Source of the DNA: Casp-actino8 sp001510335
Lineage (GTDB): Bacteria > Actinomycetota > Acidimicrobiia > Acidimicrobiales > Ilumatobacteraceae
Assembly: GCA_027729635.1 (NCBI GenBank)
Contig: JAQCEM010000041.1
Coordinates: 1 to 17,581, forward strand
Reading direction: 5' to 3'
DNA: 17,581 nt
In this document: in pieces, positions 1-7,221 of the stretch
Position numbering within the stretch: the first letter of the stretch is position 1
Layout: the number at the start of each line of letters is the position of its first letter
The notes under the pieces: model-generated
What the model was told of the DNA's origin: nothing
Database searches by the model: none
The model's input: the letters and a program-made list of their open reading frames with translations, nothing else
Translations under genes and position numbers: made by a program

Positions 1-98
1 CAAGTCGCGATGCTGAAATTGAGGAGTGGTTACGCGACCACCCGCCGGCATTTATGAGTGATGTGGTTGTACTGCGGTGGCCCGGAGGTCTTTCGTAG
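1..98 (+). CDS. Possible 3' end of an unidentified gene
   Basis: An open frame enters from the left edge (first full codon at 3) and stops at 96-98, giving about 31 residues that include EIEEWLRDHPPAFMSD. The composition looks protein-like, whereas the competing plus frames stop at 16 and 57. It would overlap the 3' end of the CLC gene on the other strand by 47 nt, which is unusual but falls in that protein's unconserved tail. No family is recognised. The sequence left of the window would decide whether this is real. Confidence 0.3.
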   Translation, partial: SRDAEIEEWLRDHPPAFMSDVVVLRWPGGLS

Positions 99-1314
99 AG
101 CCGTGACGTTGGCCTTCGTAGATGCCGTGCTTCGGTGAAATGGCGTACGCGACAATGCACACGATTCCAGAAGGAACAGCCATGCCGGCTCCGAACAATT
201 CAATTGCTAACACTGCACACGCAATTGGTGCATTGGCTGCGGCACCAAAGACGGCCGCAAGACATGCGGCGGCGGCCAATGTGGGGGAGAGATGAAGTGG
301 GCCGGACAACGCCGAACCAAGAGTTGCACCAACAACGAATAGTGGTGTCACTTCGCCACCAGGGATTGAACAGCCAAGTGCGATTGCAGTGAAGAGAATC
401 TTCAACACCGGATCCCACCAACTGGCGGCGATCCCTTCAAGAGCCTGGTCGACTAGTGGAAGCGAAAGCCCCAAATAGTCACGACCGAAAATCAGCATCA
501 ATGCGAGTGTGGCGACAGCGCCGATGATGGGTCGGGCTGGAACCCACGAGACTAAGTCCTGCATTACCTTTTTGACACCGTGCAAAAGTCCGATGAACAC
601 ACGCGCGGCAAGCCCGGCAGCAACACCAAGAACAACTAACCGCAAAGCAATTGACCAGTCAATAGTGACCGGTATCTCAACAATCGGCGTTTGGCGACCA
701 AGTGATTGAACAATGACGTCGGCAGTGATTGATGCCGCAAGTGCCGGAGCCAAACCTTCATATCGCAAGCGACCTGTTTGTTGAACCTCAAGACCAAAGA
801 TCGCGCCAGCGAATGGAACACCGAATGCTCCACCGAACGCTCCAGCCATTGCCGCGATCAACATCAATCGCATATCAGATGGCTTCAGTCGAAATGGTTT
901 GGCTAACAGGCTGGTGATTGAGCCACTGATCTGCAAAGCCGTACCCTCACGGCCAACCGATGCGCCCGTGAGCTGAGCGATGTATGTGGCTCCAAAAATC
1001 ATGGGCGCCATGCGATACGGAATCTTGGGCGTGTGTTCGGGAGCAGAAGGATCAACCGGAGGAAGCGATTGTTCAACAACCAACGACGTTCCGCGGTTAG
1101 CGGGCCCGCCGACATAGTGATACGCGGCGCCCAGAATGAAGGCCGCGACCGGAAGCAGCCAAACCAGCCAACCATGATCGAGGCGAAGTTCGGTGGCCTG
1201 GTCAAGTGCTTCAAATAATGCCCACGAACTCACTCCCGACGCCGCGCCGACGATCGTCGCGGCAATCGTGATGGCTAAGAGGTGAGTGGCAACGCGGGAT
1301 TTATCTAAAAACAC
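52..1314 (-). CDS. CLC-family anion transporter, CLC-F-like
   Basis: A 420-residue hydrophobic protein of the CLC channel/antiporter family with about ten or more membrane segments. The hallmark GREGT lies at residues 121-125, with E123 as the expected gating glutamate. The second anion-site motif reads GGEVTPLF at 319-326, and GVPFAGAIFGLE spans 165-176. GREGT followed by ALQ, the GGEVTPLF form and the preceding IPYRMAP stretch resemble, from memory, the fluoride/proton antiporter branch (CLC-F) more than E. coli ClcA, which has GREGP and a GSGIP motif not found here. If so, its role is fluoride export; otherwise it is a chloride channel or exchanger. The start is GTG at 1312-1314 with no clear ribosome binding site. 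No fluoride riboswitch is visible upstream. It is transcribed divergently from the response regulator, with a 77-nt gap. Family call is firm; ion is inferred. Confidence 0.85.
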   Translation of the reverse strand: MFLDKSRVATHLLAITIAATIVGAASGVSSWALFEALDQATELRLDHGWLVWLLPVAAFILGAAYHYVGGPANRGTSLVVEQSLPPVDPSAPEHTPKIPYRMAPMIFGATYIAQLTGASVGREGTALQISGSITSLLAKPFRLKPSDMRLMLIAAMAGAFGGAFGVPFAGAIFGLEVQQTGRLRYEGLAPALAASITADVIVQSLGRQTPIVEIPVTIDWSIALRLVVLGVAAGLAARVFIGLLHGVKKVMQDLVSWVPARPIIGAVATLALMLIFGRDYLGLSLPLVDQALEGIAASWWDPVLKILFTAIALGCSIPGGEVTPLFVVGATLGSALSGPLHLSPTLAAAACLAAVFGAAANAPIACAVLAIELFGAGMAVPSGIVCIVAYAISPKHGIYEGQRHGSTKDLRATAVQPHHS

Positions 1315-1352
1315 AGGCTTACGCTAGTAGTCAATTGGTCCGAACAGGGTTT

Positions 1353-1369
1353 CTCACCATTCTCTTACC
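1353..1369 (+). promoter_or_regulatory. Phased direct repeat CTCACC / CTTACC before the response regulator
   Basis: CTCACC at 1353-1358 and CTTACC at 1364-1369 start exactly 11 nt apart, about one helical turn, as expected for a dimer of an OmpR-type regulator on one face of DNA. The pair lies in the 77-nt divergent gap between the CLC gene and the regulator start at 1392. The same hexamer is phased at 16789-16827. Autoregulation by the adjacent regulator is an inference. The location also allows an effect on the CLC gene. Confidence 0.5.
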
Positions 1370-1391
1370 GAGAAACAGGCAGACTTCTTAT

Positions 1392-2102
1392 ATGACACAT
1401 GCACCCCAGGTCGACCGGGTCCTCGTTGCTGATGACGACAAGTCAATTCGCGAATCACTCGTGCGCGCCCTCAGTCTTGAGGGCTACACCGTGACCTCGG
1501 CCAGTGATGGTGCCAAGGCTTTAGAAATGATTCAGGCTGAGCAGCCTGATGTTGTGGTGCTTGACTTGATGATGCCTGTCCTTGATGGCATCACGGTCTG
1601 TCGCGTTTTGCGGGCCGAAAAGAATCGTGTGCCCGTCTTGATGTTGACTGCCCGTACTGAAACCAGCGATCGAGTCATGGGGCTTGATGCTGGGGCCGAT
1701 GATTATCTTCCGAAGCCATTTGCACTCGAAGAACTACTTGCTCGGCTACGCGCCTTGCTACGTCGTAATCGTCCGCTCGATGAATCAACCGAGAATGACA
1801 CGTTGAGTCTTGATACTTTGCGCATTGAAGTTGCCGCACGACGAGTTTTCCGCTGTGATATTGAATTGGAGATGTCAAAGACCGAATTTGATTTGCTTGA
1901 ACTACTTGTTCGCAACAATGGCATTGTTTTAGATCACTCGATGATCTACGACCGCATTTGGGGCTACGACTTCGGGCCCGAGTCAAAGAACTTGGCGGTC
2001 TACATCGGTTACATTCGCCGCAAGGTTGACATTGAAGGTGAAAAGCGACTGATTCATACAGTGCGTGGAGTTGGTTATACCGCCAGGATTTCGGAGTCAT
2101 GA
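1392..2102 (+). CDS. OmpR-family response regulator, MprA-like
   Basis: A DNA-binding response regulator of 236 residues. The receiver domain (about 8-122) has the acidic pair D14/D15, phosphoacceptor D58 in VVLDLMMP, T86, and K108 in the PKPF motif. A winged-helix effector domain (about 135-232) ends in the usual LIHTVRGVGY. The run LDAGADDYLPKPFALEELLARLRALLRR is very like mycobacterial MprA, an envelope-stress regulator. The ATG at 1392 was chosen over an upstream TTG at 1335 because the extra 19 residues do not fit the family and would put the CTCACC repeats inside the gene. No strong ribosome binding site precedes the ATG. It overlaps the kinase gene by ATGA, so the two are co-translated. 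It could instead sense phosphate, as the boxes loosely resemble PHO boxes, but the protein looks MprA-like. Confidence 0.9.
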   Translation: MTHAPQVDRVLVADDDKSIRESLVRALSLEGYTVTSASDGAKALEMIQAEQPDVVVLDLMMPVLDGITVCRVLRAEKNRVPVLMLTARTETSDRVMGLDAGADDYLPKPFALEELLARLRALLRRNRPLDESTENDTLSLDTLRIEVAARRVFRCDIELEMSKTEFDLLELLVRNNGIVLDHSMIYDRIWGYDFGPESKNLAVYIGYIRRKVDIEGEKRLIHTVRGVGYTARISES

Positions 2103-3439
2103 GTTTGCGCTGGAAGTTGATGTTGTTGCTTGTTGTCATTGTTGGTGGAGTCACCACATCGGTCGGGATCATTTCATATCAATCAACTGAAGACCGCATG
2201 ATGACCGAAATTGATAATTCTCTTGGTACCGCGACAAATGTTCTTTTGAACCGACGAGATTCAAATCGCCCAGGCCGACAAGATAACGGCGGAATGATTG
2301 TGATTCCCGATCGTCCACTGGGTATTGAGCAATATGTCGTGCAATTGACCGATCGCAACGGAAACATCCTTGCTGCGACAGTTGGTATTGCTCTTCCACC
2401 AATGCAGATGAGCGTTGATAATCGAGGAATTGAGAGGCCAGAGATTGCAACTCTGACTGGCGCAGATGGCATTCAATATCGAGTGCGAGCCGAAGGTTTT
2501 TCGGTAGGGATCGTGCAACTGGGACGCGACCTGAGCGAGGTCGAGAATGTATTGACTGACCTGCGCTCGCGAACGGTTTTGACCGGAGTGATCGTTGCAT
2601 TGCTTTCGGCAATTCTTGGGTGGGTGATCGCGGCCAGCATGACATCACGTTTGCGCAAACTGTCAATTGCTGCTGAACATGTGGCAGCTACCGGAAAGTT
2701 TGATGTTGATACTCCTTCTTCGGGCCGGGATGAAACAGCACGACTTGCTCGTTCGTTCAAAGAAATGCTTGAAGCATTGTCACGGTCAAAAGAACAGCAA
2801 AAGCGTCTTGTTCAAGATGCTGGCCACGAACTTCGCACGCCGCTCACCAGCATGCGTACCAATCTTGATGTGATGCGTCGTCATCCCAATATGGACCAAG
2901 CGATGCGCGAACAAATCATGATTGATCTTGAACGTGATGCGGGTGACATGGCGGCATTAGTTGAAGAAGTTGTTGCAATTGCTGCCGAGCGACACAGTAA
3001 CGAACTCCCGGAGCCCATTGAAATGAAAAGCGTTACGCAATCAATTGTTGAACGTGCGTCGCGACGAAGTGGTCGTGACATTGTCGTCAACGGGGATGAT
3101 TCAATTGTGATCGCGAACCATCACATGTTTGATCGAGCTGTTTCTAATCTCATTGATAACGCATTGAAGTTTGATACGTCGTCCCAACAGATTGAAGTGA
3201 TGATTCACAATGGTTCGTTAACAGTGAGCGATCGTGGTATCGGAATCCCTGAAGATGAAGTGCGACTCATCTTTGAACGCTTCCATCGCTCAGCCGCATC
3301 CCGTTCGATGCCAGGTTCGGGTCTTGGATTGTCAATCGTTGCTGACTTTGCTCAGGCTCATGGTGGTTCGGTCTTTGCCCGTAATCGCGCTGGCGGAGGA
3401 GCCGAAATCGGATTCTCCTTGCCTCCCGAGAATAAATGA
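2099..3439 (+). CDS. Membrane sensor histidine kinase, MprB-like
   Basis: A 446-residue two-component sensor, partner of the regulator just upstream. The sequence shows a membrane helix at about 7-27, an extracytoplasmic sensor of about 130 residues with no recognised fold, a second helix at about 159-180, then a HAMP linker (about 181-232). The HisKA domain has H243 in DAGHELRTPLT. The ATPase domain has the N box around N354 (NLIDNALKF), DRGIGIP at 378-384 and GSGLGLS near 406-412. All catalytic motifs are intact. Domain order and sequence fit the MprB type of actinobacterial kinase. The stimulus cannot be read from the sequence. The start ATG at 2099 overlaps the stop of the regulator. The stop lies only 3 nt before the dyad of the phnD control region. 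Confidence 0.9.
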   Translation: MSLRWKLMLLLVVIVGGVTTSVGIISYQSTEDRMMTEIDNSLGTATNVLLNRRDSNRPGRQDNGGMIVIPDRPLGIEQYVVQLTDRNGNILAATVGIALPPMQMSVDNRGIERPEIATLTGADGIQYRVRAEGFSVGIVQLGRDLSEVENVLTDLRSRTVLTGVIVALLSAILGWVIAASMTSRLRKLSIAAEHVAATGKFDVDTPSSGRDETARLARSFKEMLEALSRSKEQQKRLVQDAGHELRTPLTSMRTNLDVMRRHPNMDQAMREQIMIDLERDAGDMAALVEEVVAIAAERHSNELPEPIEMKSVTQSIVERASRRSGRDIVVNGDDSIVIANHHMFDRAVSNLIDNALKFDTSSQQIEVMIHNGSLTVSDRGIGIPEDEVRLIFERFHRSAASRSMPGSGLGLSIVADFAQAHGGSVFARNRAGGGAEIGFSLPPENK

Positions 3440-3442
3440 CGA

Positions 3443-3463
3443 ATCAAAGTTGACTTGACAACT
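3443..3463. promoter_or_regulatory. Candidate PhnF operator upstream of phnD
   Basis: A 21-nt element whose 18-nt core (3446-3463) has perfect 6-bp arms, AAGTTG and CAACTT, around a 6-nt centre. The full 21 nt matches 14814-14834 at the phnF start, except for two bases in the middle (TT here, AG there). GntR/HutC repressors bind short dyads of this form, and phnF is the only regulator in the phn cluster. The identity of the binding protein is inferred. Confidence 0.55.
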
Positions 3464-3501
3464 TCTTCCTTGGTGCTGACGACTTGACATTGACACTCAG
3501 T

Positions 3502-3541
3502 GTTCACCTTTTGTTGTAGCGCTTCCTGTTTGCTGTTCACC
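3502..3541 (+). promoter_or_regulatory. PHO-box-like GTTCACC repeats upstream of phnD
   Basis: GTTCACC occurs at 3502-3508 and again at 3535-3541. The starts are 33 nt apart, three times the 11-nt unit used by actinobacterial PhoP PHO boxes (Streptomyces units begin GTTCACC). A degenerate unit GTTGTAG sits in phase at 3513; the unit at 3524 does not match. Two TTGACA hexamers lie just upstream (3484-3489 and 3490-3495), but no convincing -10 element is seen. Activation under phosphate limitation is inferred. Confidence 0.5.
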
Positions 3542-3574
3542 AAGCCAAATTACTTTTCGGTTGACGTGAACATG

Positions 3575-3591
3575 GTGATCATTCAGATCAC
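3575..3591. repeat. Perfect inverted repeat before the phnD ribosome binding site
   Basis: GTGATC (3575-3580) and GATCAC (3586-3591) are perfect 6-bp arms around ATTCA. The dyad ends 6 nt before the AGGAGG of phnD. It could be an operator or an mRNA hairpin affecting ribosome access. The arm spacing does not match a CRP site, and the arms do not match the dyad shared by phnD and phnF. Confidence 0.4.
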
Positions 3592-3597
3592 AAAACA

Positions 3598-3603
3598 AGG
3601 AGG
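3598..3603 (+). promoter_or_regulatory. Ribosome binding site of phnD
   Basis: A perfect AGGAGG lies 4 nt before the ATG at 3608. It fixes the start at the lipoprotein signal peptide and rules out the upstream TTG at 3500, which would read through the regulatory region. Confidence 0.8.
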
Positions 3604-3607
3604 AAGA

Positions 3608-4615
3608 ATGCGAATTTCAAAAATTACCCGTCGCTGGACAGCGATGGCGATCGGAGTGGCAGCAATCTCGATGATTGCAGCTTGTGGCAGTGACGACAGT
3701 TCGGCGGATGAAACTTCTGCGCCAAAAACAGCCGCTTCTACAGCCACTCCCGAGAGCACAATGGCAGATCCAAGAGCTGACTGGCCCGAAAAGATTGTCA
3801 TGGGTGCAGTGCCTTCTGAAGAAAGCACCGCTTTGGTTGAAAGTTACAGCAAGTTGATTCAGGTACTTGAGGAAGATTTAGGACTCGAAGTTGAGTTCTT
3901 TCAGGCGACCGACTATGCAGGAATTATTGAAGCACAAATCTCAGGCAAGGTCGACCTCGCTCAGTACGGGCCTTTCTCATACGTCATCGCCAAGTTTAAC
4001 GGCGCGGATATCTTGCCGGTCGGTGCGCTTGTTGATGCTCCCGATGAGAAGCCCGGCTACCAGAGCTACGGCATCGTAAAGGCCGGCAGCGACATTACTG
4101 ATCTTGAAGGATTCCGTGGCAGTAAGGTTTGCTTTGTCGATCCAGGCTCAACTTCTGGATACCTTTATCCTTCAGCCGGACTGCTTGAACTCGGCATTGA
4201 CCCTGAAGCTGATGTGACCCCAGTATTTGCTGGTGGACACGACGCATCGGTGATCTCAGTGAATAATGGTGATTGCGAAGCTGGTTTTGCTTTTGACGCA
4301 ATGGTGGACTCAGTTTTGATCGAAGCAGGCGATATTGCCGAAGGCGACATCACAACTGTCTGGAAATCAGAAGTCATTGCAGGCTCACCCTTGGCTATGC
4401 AGAACTCACTTCCGGAGTCGCTCAAGGCAGAAATCACCCGTTTGGTTCTTGAAGTGGCAAACCGTGATCAGCTACTGGCTGACGGTCGTTGCACCAACGC
4501 CGATGATTGTGGACTGACCGATGAGAATGCTTGGGGTTGGGTTGCTGTAGGGGATTCGTTCTACGACGGCGTCCGTGCAGTCTGTGAAGCCACAAAGTCC
4601 GCTAAGTGTAAGTGA
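3608..4615 (+). CDS. phnD: Phosphonate ABC transporter substrate-binding lipoprotein PhnD
   Basis: A 335-residue periplasmic-type binding protein that captures phosphonate (or phosphate ester/phosphite) outside the membrane. The N-terminus is a lipoprotein signal: basic MRISKITRR, a hydrophobic stretch, and a lipobox IAAC with the lipid-carrying C26. A low-complexity Ser/Thr/Ala linker follows to about 55. The mature domain begins KIVMGAVPSEES and contains DYAGIIEAQ, DLAQYGPFSY and the family signature FVDPGSTSGYLYPSAG (about 176-190), where the STSG loop contacts the phosphonate group in known PhnD proteins. Four cysteines in the C-terminal 60 residues could form disulfides. It is the first gene of the phnD-C-E unit and is followed 7 nt later by phnC. 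Its upstream region carries both PHO-like boxes and the candidate PhnF operator. Confidence 0.93.
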   Translation: MRISKITRRWTAMAIGVAAISMIAACGSDDSSADETSAPKTAASTATPESTMADPRADWPEKIVMGAVPSEESTALVESYSKLIQVLEEDLGLEVEFFQATDYAGIIEAQISGKVDLAQYGPFSYVIAKFNGADILPVGALVDAPDEKPGYQSYGIVKAGSDITDLEGFRGSKVCFVDPGSTSGYLYPSAGLLELGIDPEADVTPVFAGGHDASVISVNNGDCEAGFAFDAMVDSVLIEAGDIAEGDITTVWKSEVIAGSPLAMQNSLPESLKAEITRLVLEVANRDQLLADGRCTNADDCGLTDENAWGWVAVGDSFYDGVRAVCEATKSAKCK

Positions 4616-4622
4616 GTAAAGA

Positions 4623-5447
4623 ATGGCTATGACACTTCCCGACAATGTTGTTCAGGTGACTGAGCTTTCCAAGAAATTTCCCAATGGTCCTCTCGCTCTT
4701 GATCGAGTGAGCCTTGAGGTTCCGAAAGGACAGCTCCTCTCTCTGATTGGCTTGTCGGGAAGTGGTAAGTCAACTCTTCTCCGACATCTCAACGGTTTAA
4801 TCCAGCCAACATCTGGAACCGTGAATGTGTTGGATACCAATGTCGTGGCGGCGGGTCGGCGTGAACTGCGGGCCCTCCGCCGCGAAGTTGGTTTTGTTTT
4901 TCAGGCGTTTGGTTTAGTTGGTCGTTTGACTGCTTTAGAAAATGTCTTGTCTGGATCCCTCGGTCGATTGAACGGTCCTCGCTTCGGCACGTTGATGTAT
5001 CCAAAAACATTGAGACGTGAAGCCCTTGAGAACCTTGATCGAGTTGGTTTAGGCGATCAAGTTTTTCAACGTTCAGATACCTTGTCTGGTGGTCAACAGC
5101 AGCGGGTTGCTATTGCGCGAACATTGATGCAACGTCCGAGCCTTCTGTTGGCTGACGAGCCGGTTGCGTCACTTGATCCCGAGTCTGCTGCACAAGTTAT
5201 GGACGTTCTATTTCGAATCGTCGTAGAAGATCAGTTGACCGTGATTTGTACGTTGCACCAAGTCGAACTGGCTCTTGGGTGGGCGCAGAGAATCGTCGGT
5301 CTACGTGATGGTCAAGTGGTTCTGGATCGCGCAGTGGACAACCTTGATCAAGAAGCAGTGATGGACGTGTATCGCCGTGTTGAACCGGGTCAGAAGGTTT
5401 CAGAGGGTCAAGACTTGACCGGTTCTCCCTCAACGCGGGTGTCATGA
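4623..5447 (+). CDS. phnC: Phosphonate ABC transporter ATP-binding protein PhnC
   Basis: A 274-residue cytoplasmic ATPase that powers the PhnDCE importer. Walker A is GLSGSGKST (43-51), the Q-loop is FVFQAFGLVGRLTALENVL (91-109), the signature is LSGGQQQRVAIART (154-167) and Walker B is LLLADEPVASLDP (174-186). The H-loop lies in CTLHQVELAL. The QAFGLVGRLT stretch and the CTLHQVELA form are typical of PhnC. The start ATG at 4623 has a weak purine-rich site before it; a second in-frame ATG at 4629 is possible. It overlaps phnE by ATGA (5444-5447), so the permease is translationally coupled. About 25 extra residues extend past the usual C-terminus. Confidence 0.92.
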   Translation: MAMTLPDNVVQVTELSKKFPNGPLALDRVSLEVPKGQLLSLIGLSGSGKSTLLRHLNGLIQPTSGTVNVLDTNVVAAGRRELRALRREVGFVFQAFGLVGRLTALENVLSGSLGRLNGPRFGTLMYPKTLRREALENLDRVGLGDQVFQRSDTLSGGQQQRVAIARTLMQRPSLLLADEPVASLDPESAAQVMDVLFRIVVEDQLTVICTLHQVELALGWAQRIVGLRDGQVVLDRAVDNLDQEAVMDVYRRVEPGQKVSEGQDLTGSPSTRVS

Positions 5448-7198
5448 GCCCCGCTGAACTTTCACAACCAATCGAACAGGGTAAATCCGAGACTCCTTCG
5501 TCTACTCGAAGTCTTGAATCTCGTCTGAAGCGCAAAACAAGTGGCGATCGACTCTTTCTGAGGTGTGTGATTGTCATTTTCATTGCCGCTGTTGTATGGG
5601 CATGGCGTCATATTGATATGAGTTTTTCAGGCCTGATTGCTGGTGTCGGCGATGTCCGAAATCTTCTCGGCCGAATGCTTCCCCCACGGTTTTCCGATCT
5701 AGACGATGCGATTCGACTTGGCTTTGAAACTTTGTGGATGGCGGTGATTGGCACCACAATTGCGGTAGTTCTTTCGTTTCCCATTGCGCTTGGAGCAGCA
5801 CGTAATACCACTCCACATCCAGTCGTGATGGCGGTTTGTCGCGGAATCATTGTTCTGAGCCGTGCAGTCCCAGATCTCATCTTTGCTGCAATTTTTGTGC
5901 GCGCAATTGGGATTGGAGTGTTACCAGGTGTGATTGCTTTGGGCTTGCATTCAATTGGAATGATCGGAAAGCTTTTTGCAGATGCAATTGAACAAACCGA
6001 TAAGAGTCCTCGTGAGGCCGTCACTTCAGTTGGCGCTTCAAAGTGGCAAGCGATTACAACTTCTGTGATCCCTCAGGCAATGCCCTCGTTTATTTCTACT
6101 ATTCTGTACCGCCTTGATATCAACCTTCGATCTTCGTCAGTTTTGGGAATTGTTGGAGCCGGCGGAATTGGGTTTTTGCTACAGGCCAACCTTCGTTCGC
6201 TGCAGTACGACGAGGCTCTAGGTGTTGTCACTGTCGTGTTTGTCTTGATTACCGTCATGGAGTTTTTCTCGGCTGCAATCCGTGCCACACTTTTGGGGGG
6301 CGATCGAACACTGGTTGGACGGTCAACTCCGAGAGCGAGCCTGGGATCCAAGCTTTTTTCACGCTTGTCAACCCGAGGCAGTGAATCTGCAACCAGCAGC
6401 CAAAGATTTAATCGTGACACGGTTCGACCACCATGGATTGGTGAACTGAGAATGAAAACAATTTATGGTGTGGCATTGTTCATTTTGATAGTGGTTGCTT
6501 TTCGATCGGTTTCCCTCAATCCTGGAGAGTTACTTGGTGCATTCCCGGACGTATGGAAAGTCATAACGCGAATGTTCCCACCAGACTTTACGACAGCTCG
6601 TCAGCCAATTATTGACGGGATAATTGAGTCAGTCGCTGCGGCCCTCGTTGCTACTTTCATGGGAGCTTTGATATCAATTCCACTCGGATTGATGGCGGCT
6701 CGGAACGTCGCATTTAATAAGTTTGTGTATCTTCTGTCGCGATTATTCTTACTGTTCGTTCGAGGAATTCCAGAGTTGATCATTGCAGTGATCTTTATTG
6801 CCGCTATCGGCCTCGGTCCTGTGCCCGGTACTTTGGCGTTGGCCTTCGGTACCTCTGGATTTTTGGCAAAGTTAGTCGCCGATGCTGTTGAAGAAATCAA
6901 CCCGACTCCGCGTGAAGCAGTGTTTGCGGTCGGCGCAACCAGAAATCAGGAAATCGCAACATCTGTAGTTCCGCAGGCAATACCGGCGATTGTCAGTAAT
7001 CTGCTGTACGCACTTGATATCAATTTAAGAACCTCAACAATTTTAGGAATCGTTGGTGGCGGCGGAATCGGTTTTATACTTTTCAATGCGTTGCGAGTAT
7101 TGAAACTGCAAACTGTCGGTGCTGTGCTCATCACGATATTCGTCGTGGTGTATGCAATTGAGTTGCTCTCTGGTTGGATTCGTAAGAAGATTCTCTGA
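5444..7198 (+). CDS. phnE: Fused double phosphonate permease PhnE-PhnE
   Basis: A 584-residue membrane protein made of two complete PhnE permeases in one chain; a single PhnE is usually about 260-290 residues. Half one runs from about 36 to 285 and half two from about 336 to 584, joined by a hydrophilic linker of about 50 residues. The cytoplasmic EAA loop occurs twice, EAVTSVGASKWQAITTSVIPQ (191-211) and EAVFAVGATRNQEIATSVVPQ (491-511). ALDINLR/RLDINLR and LGIVG (234 and 534) are also repeated, all exactly 300 residues apart. Each half also carries the ARAVPDLIFA or RGIPELIIA motif. One polypeptide thus supplies both membrane halves of the importer. It ends 23 nt before the convergent phosphatase gene. 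Confidence 0.92.
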   Translation: MSPAELSQPIEQGKSETPSSTRSLESRLKRKTSGDRLFLRCVIVIFIAAVVWAWRHIDMSFSGLIAGVGDVRNLLGRMLPPRFSDLDDAIRLGFETLWMAVIGTTIAVVLSFPIALGAARNTTPHPVVMAVCRGIIVLSRAVPDLIFAAIFVRAIGIGVLPGVIALGLHSIGMIGKLFADAIEQTDKSPREAVTSVGASKWQAITTSVIPQAMPSFISTILYRLDINLRSSSVLGIVGAGGIGFLLQANLRSLQYDEALGVVTVVFVLITVMEFFSAAIRATLLGGDRTLVGRSTPRASLGSKLFSRLSTRGSESATSSQRFNRDTVRPPWIGELRMKTIYGVALFILIVVAFRSVSLNPGELLGAFPDVWKVITRMFPPDFTTARQPIIDGIIESVAAALVATFMGALISIPLGLMAARNVAFNKFVYLLSRLFLLFVRGIPELIIAVIFIAAIGLGPVPGTLALAFGTSGFLAKLVADAVEEINPTPREAVFAVGATRNQEIATSVVPQAIPAIVSNLLYALDINLRTSTILGIVGGGGIGFILFNALRVLKLQTVGAVLITIFVVVYAIELLSGWIRKKIL

Positions 7199-7221
7199 AA
7201 GGTTCTCTTCAGATTGACTGA

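Noticed and set aside
1335..1391. TTG at 1335 as the start of the response regulator
   Set aside because: The added 19 residues do not resemble the family, and the phased CTCACC repeats lie in this stretch.
1315..1391. Fluoride riboswitch (crcB motif) ahead of the CLC gene
   Set aside because: The conserved crcB-motif segments could not be found on the minus strand of this short gap.
3500..3607. TTG at 3500 as the phnD start
   Set aside because: It would place 36 unrelated residues before a clear lipoprotein signal peptide that has its own AGGAGG site.
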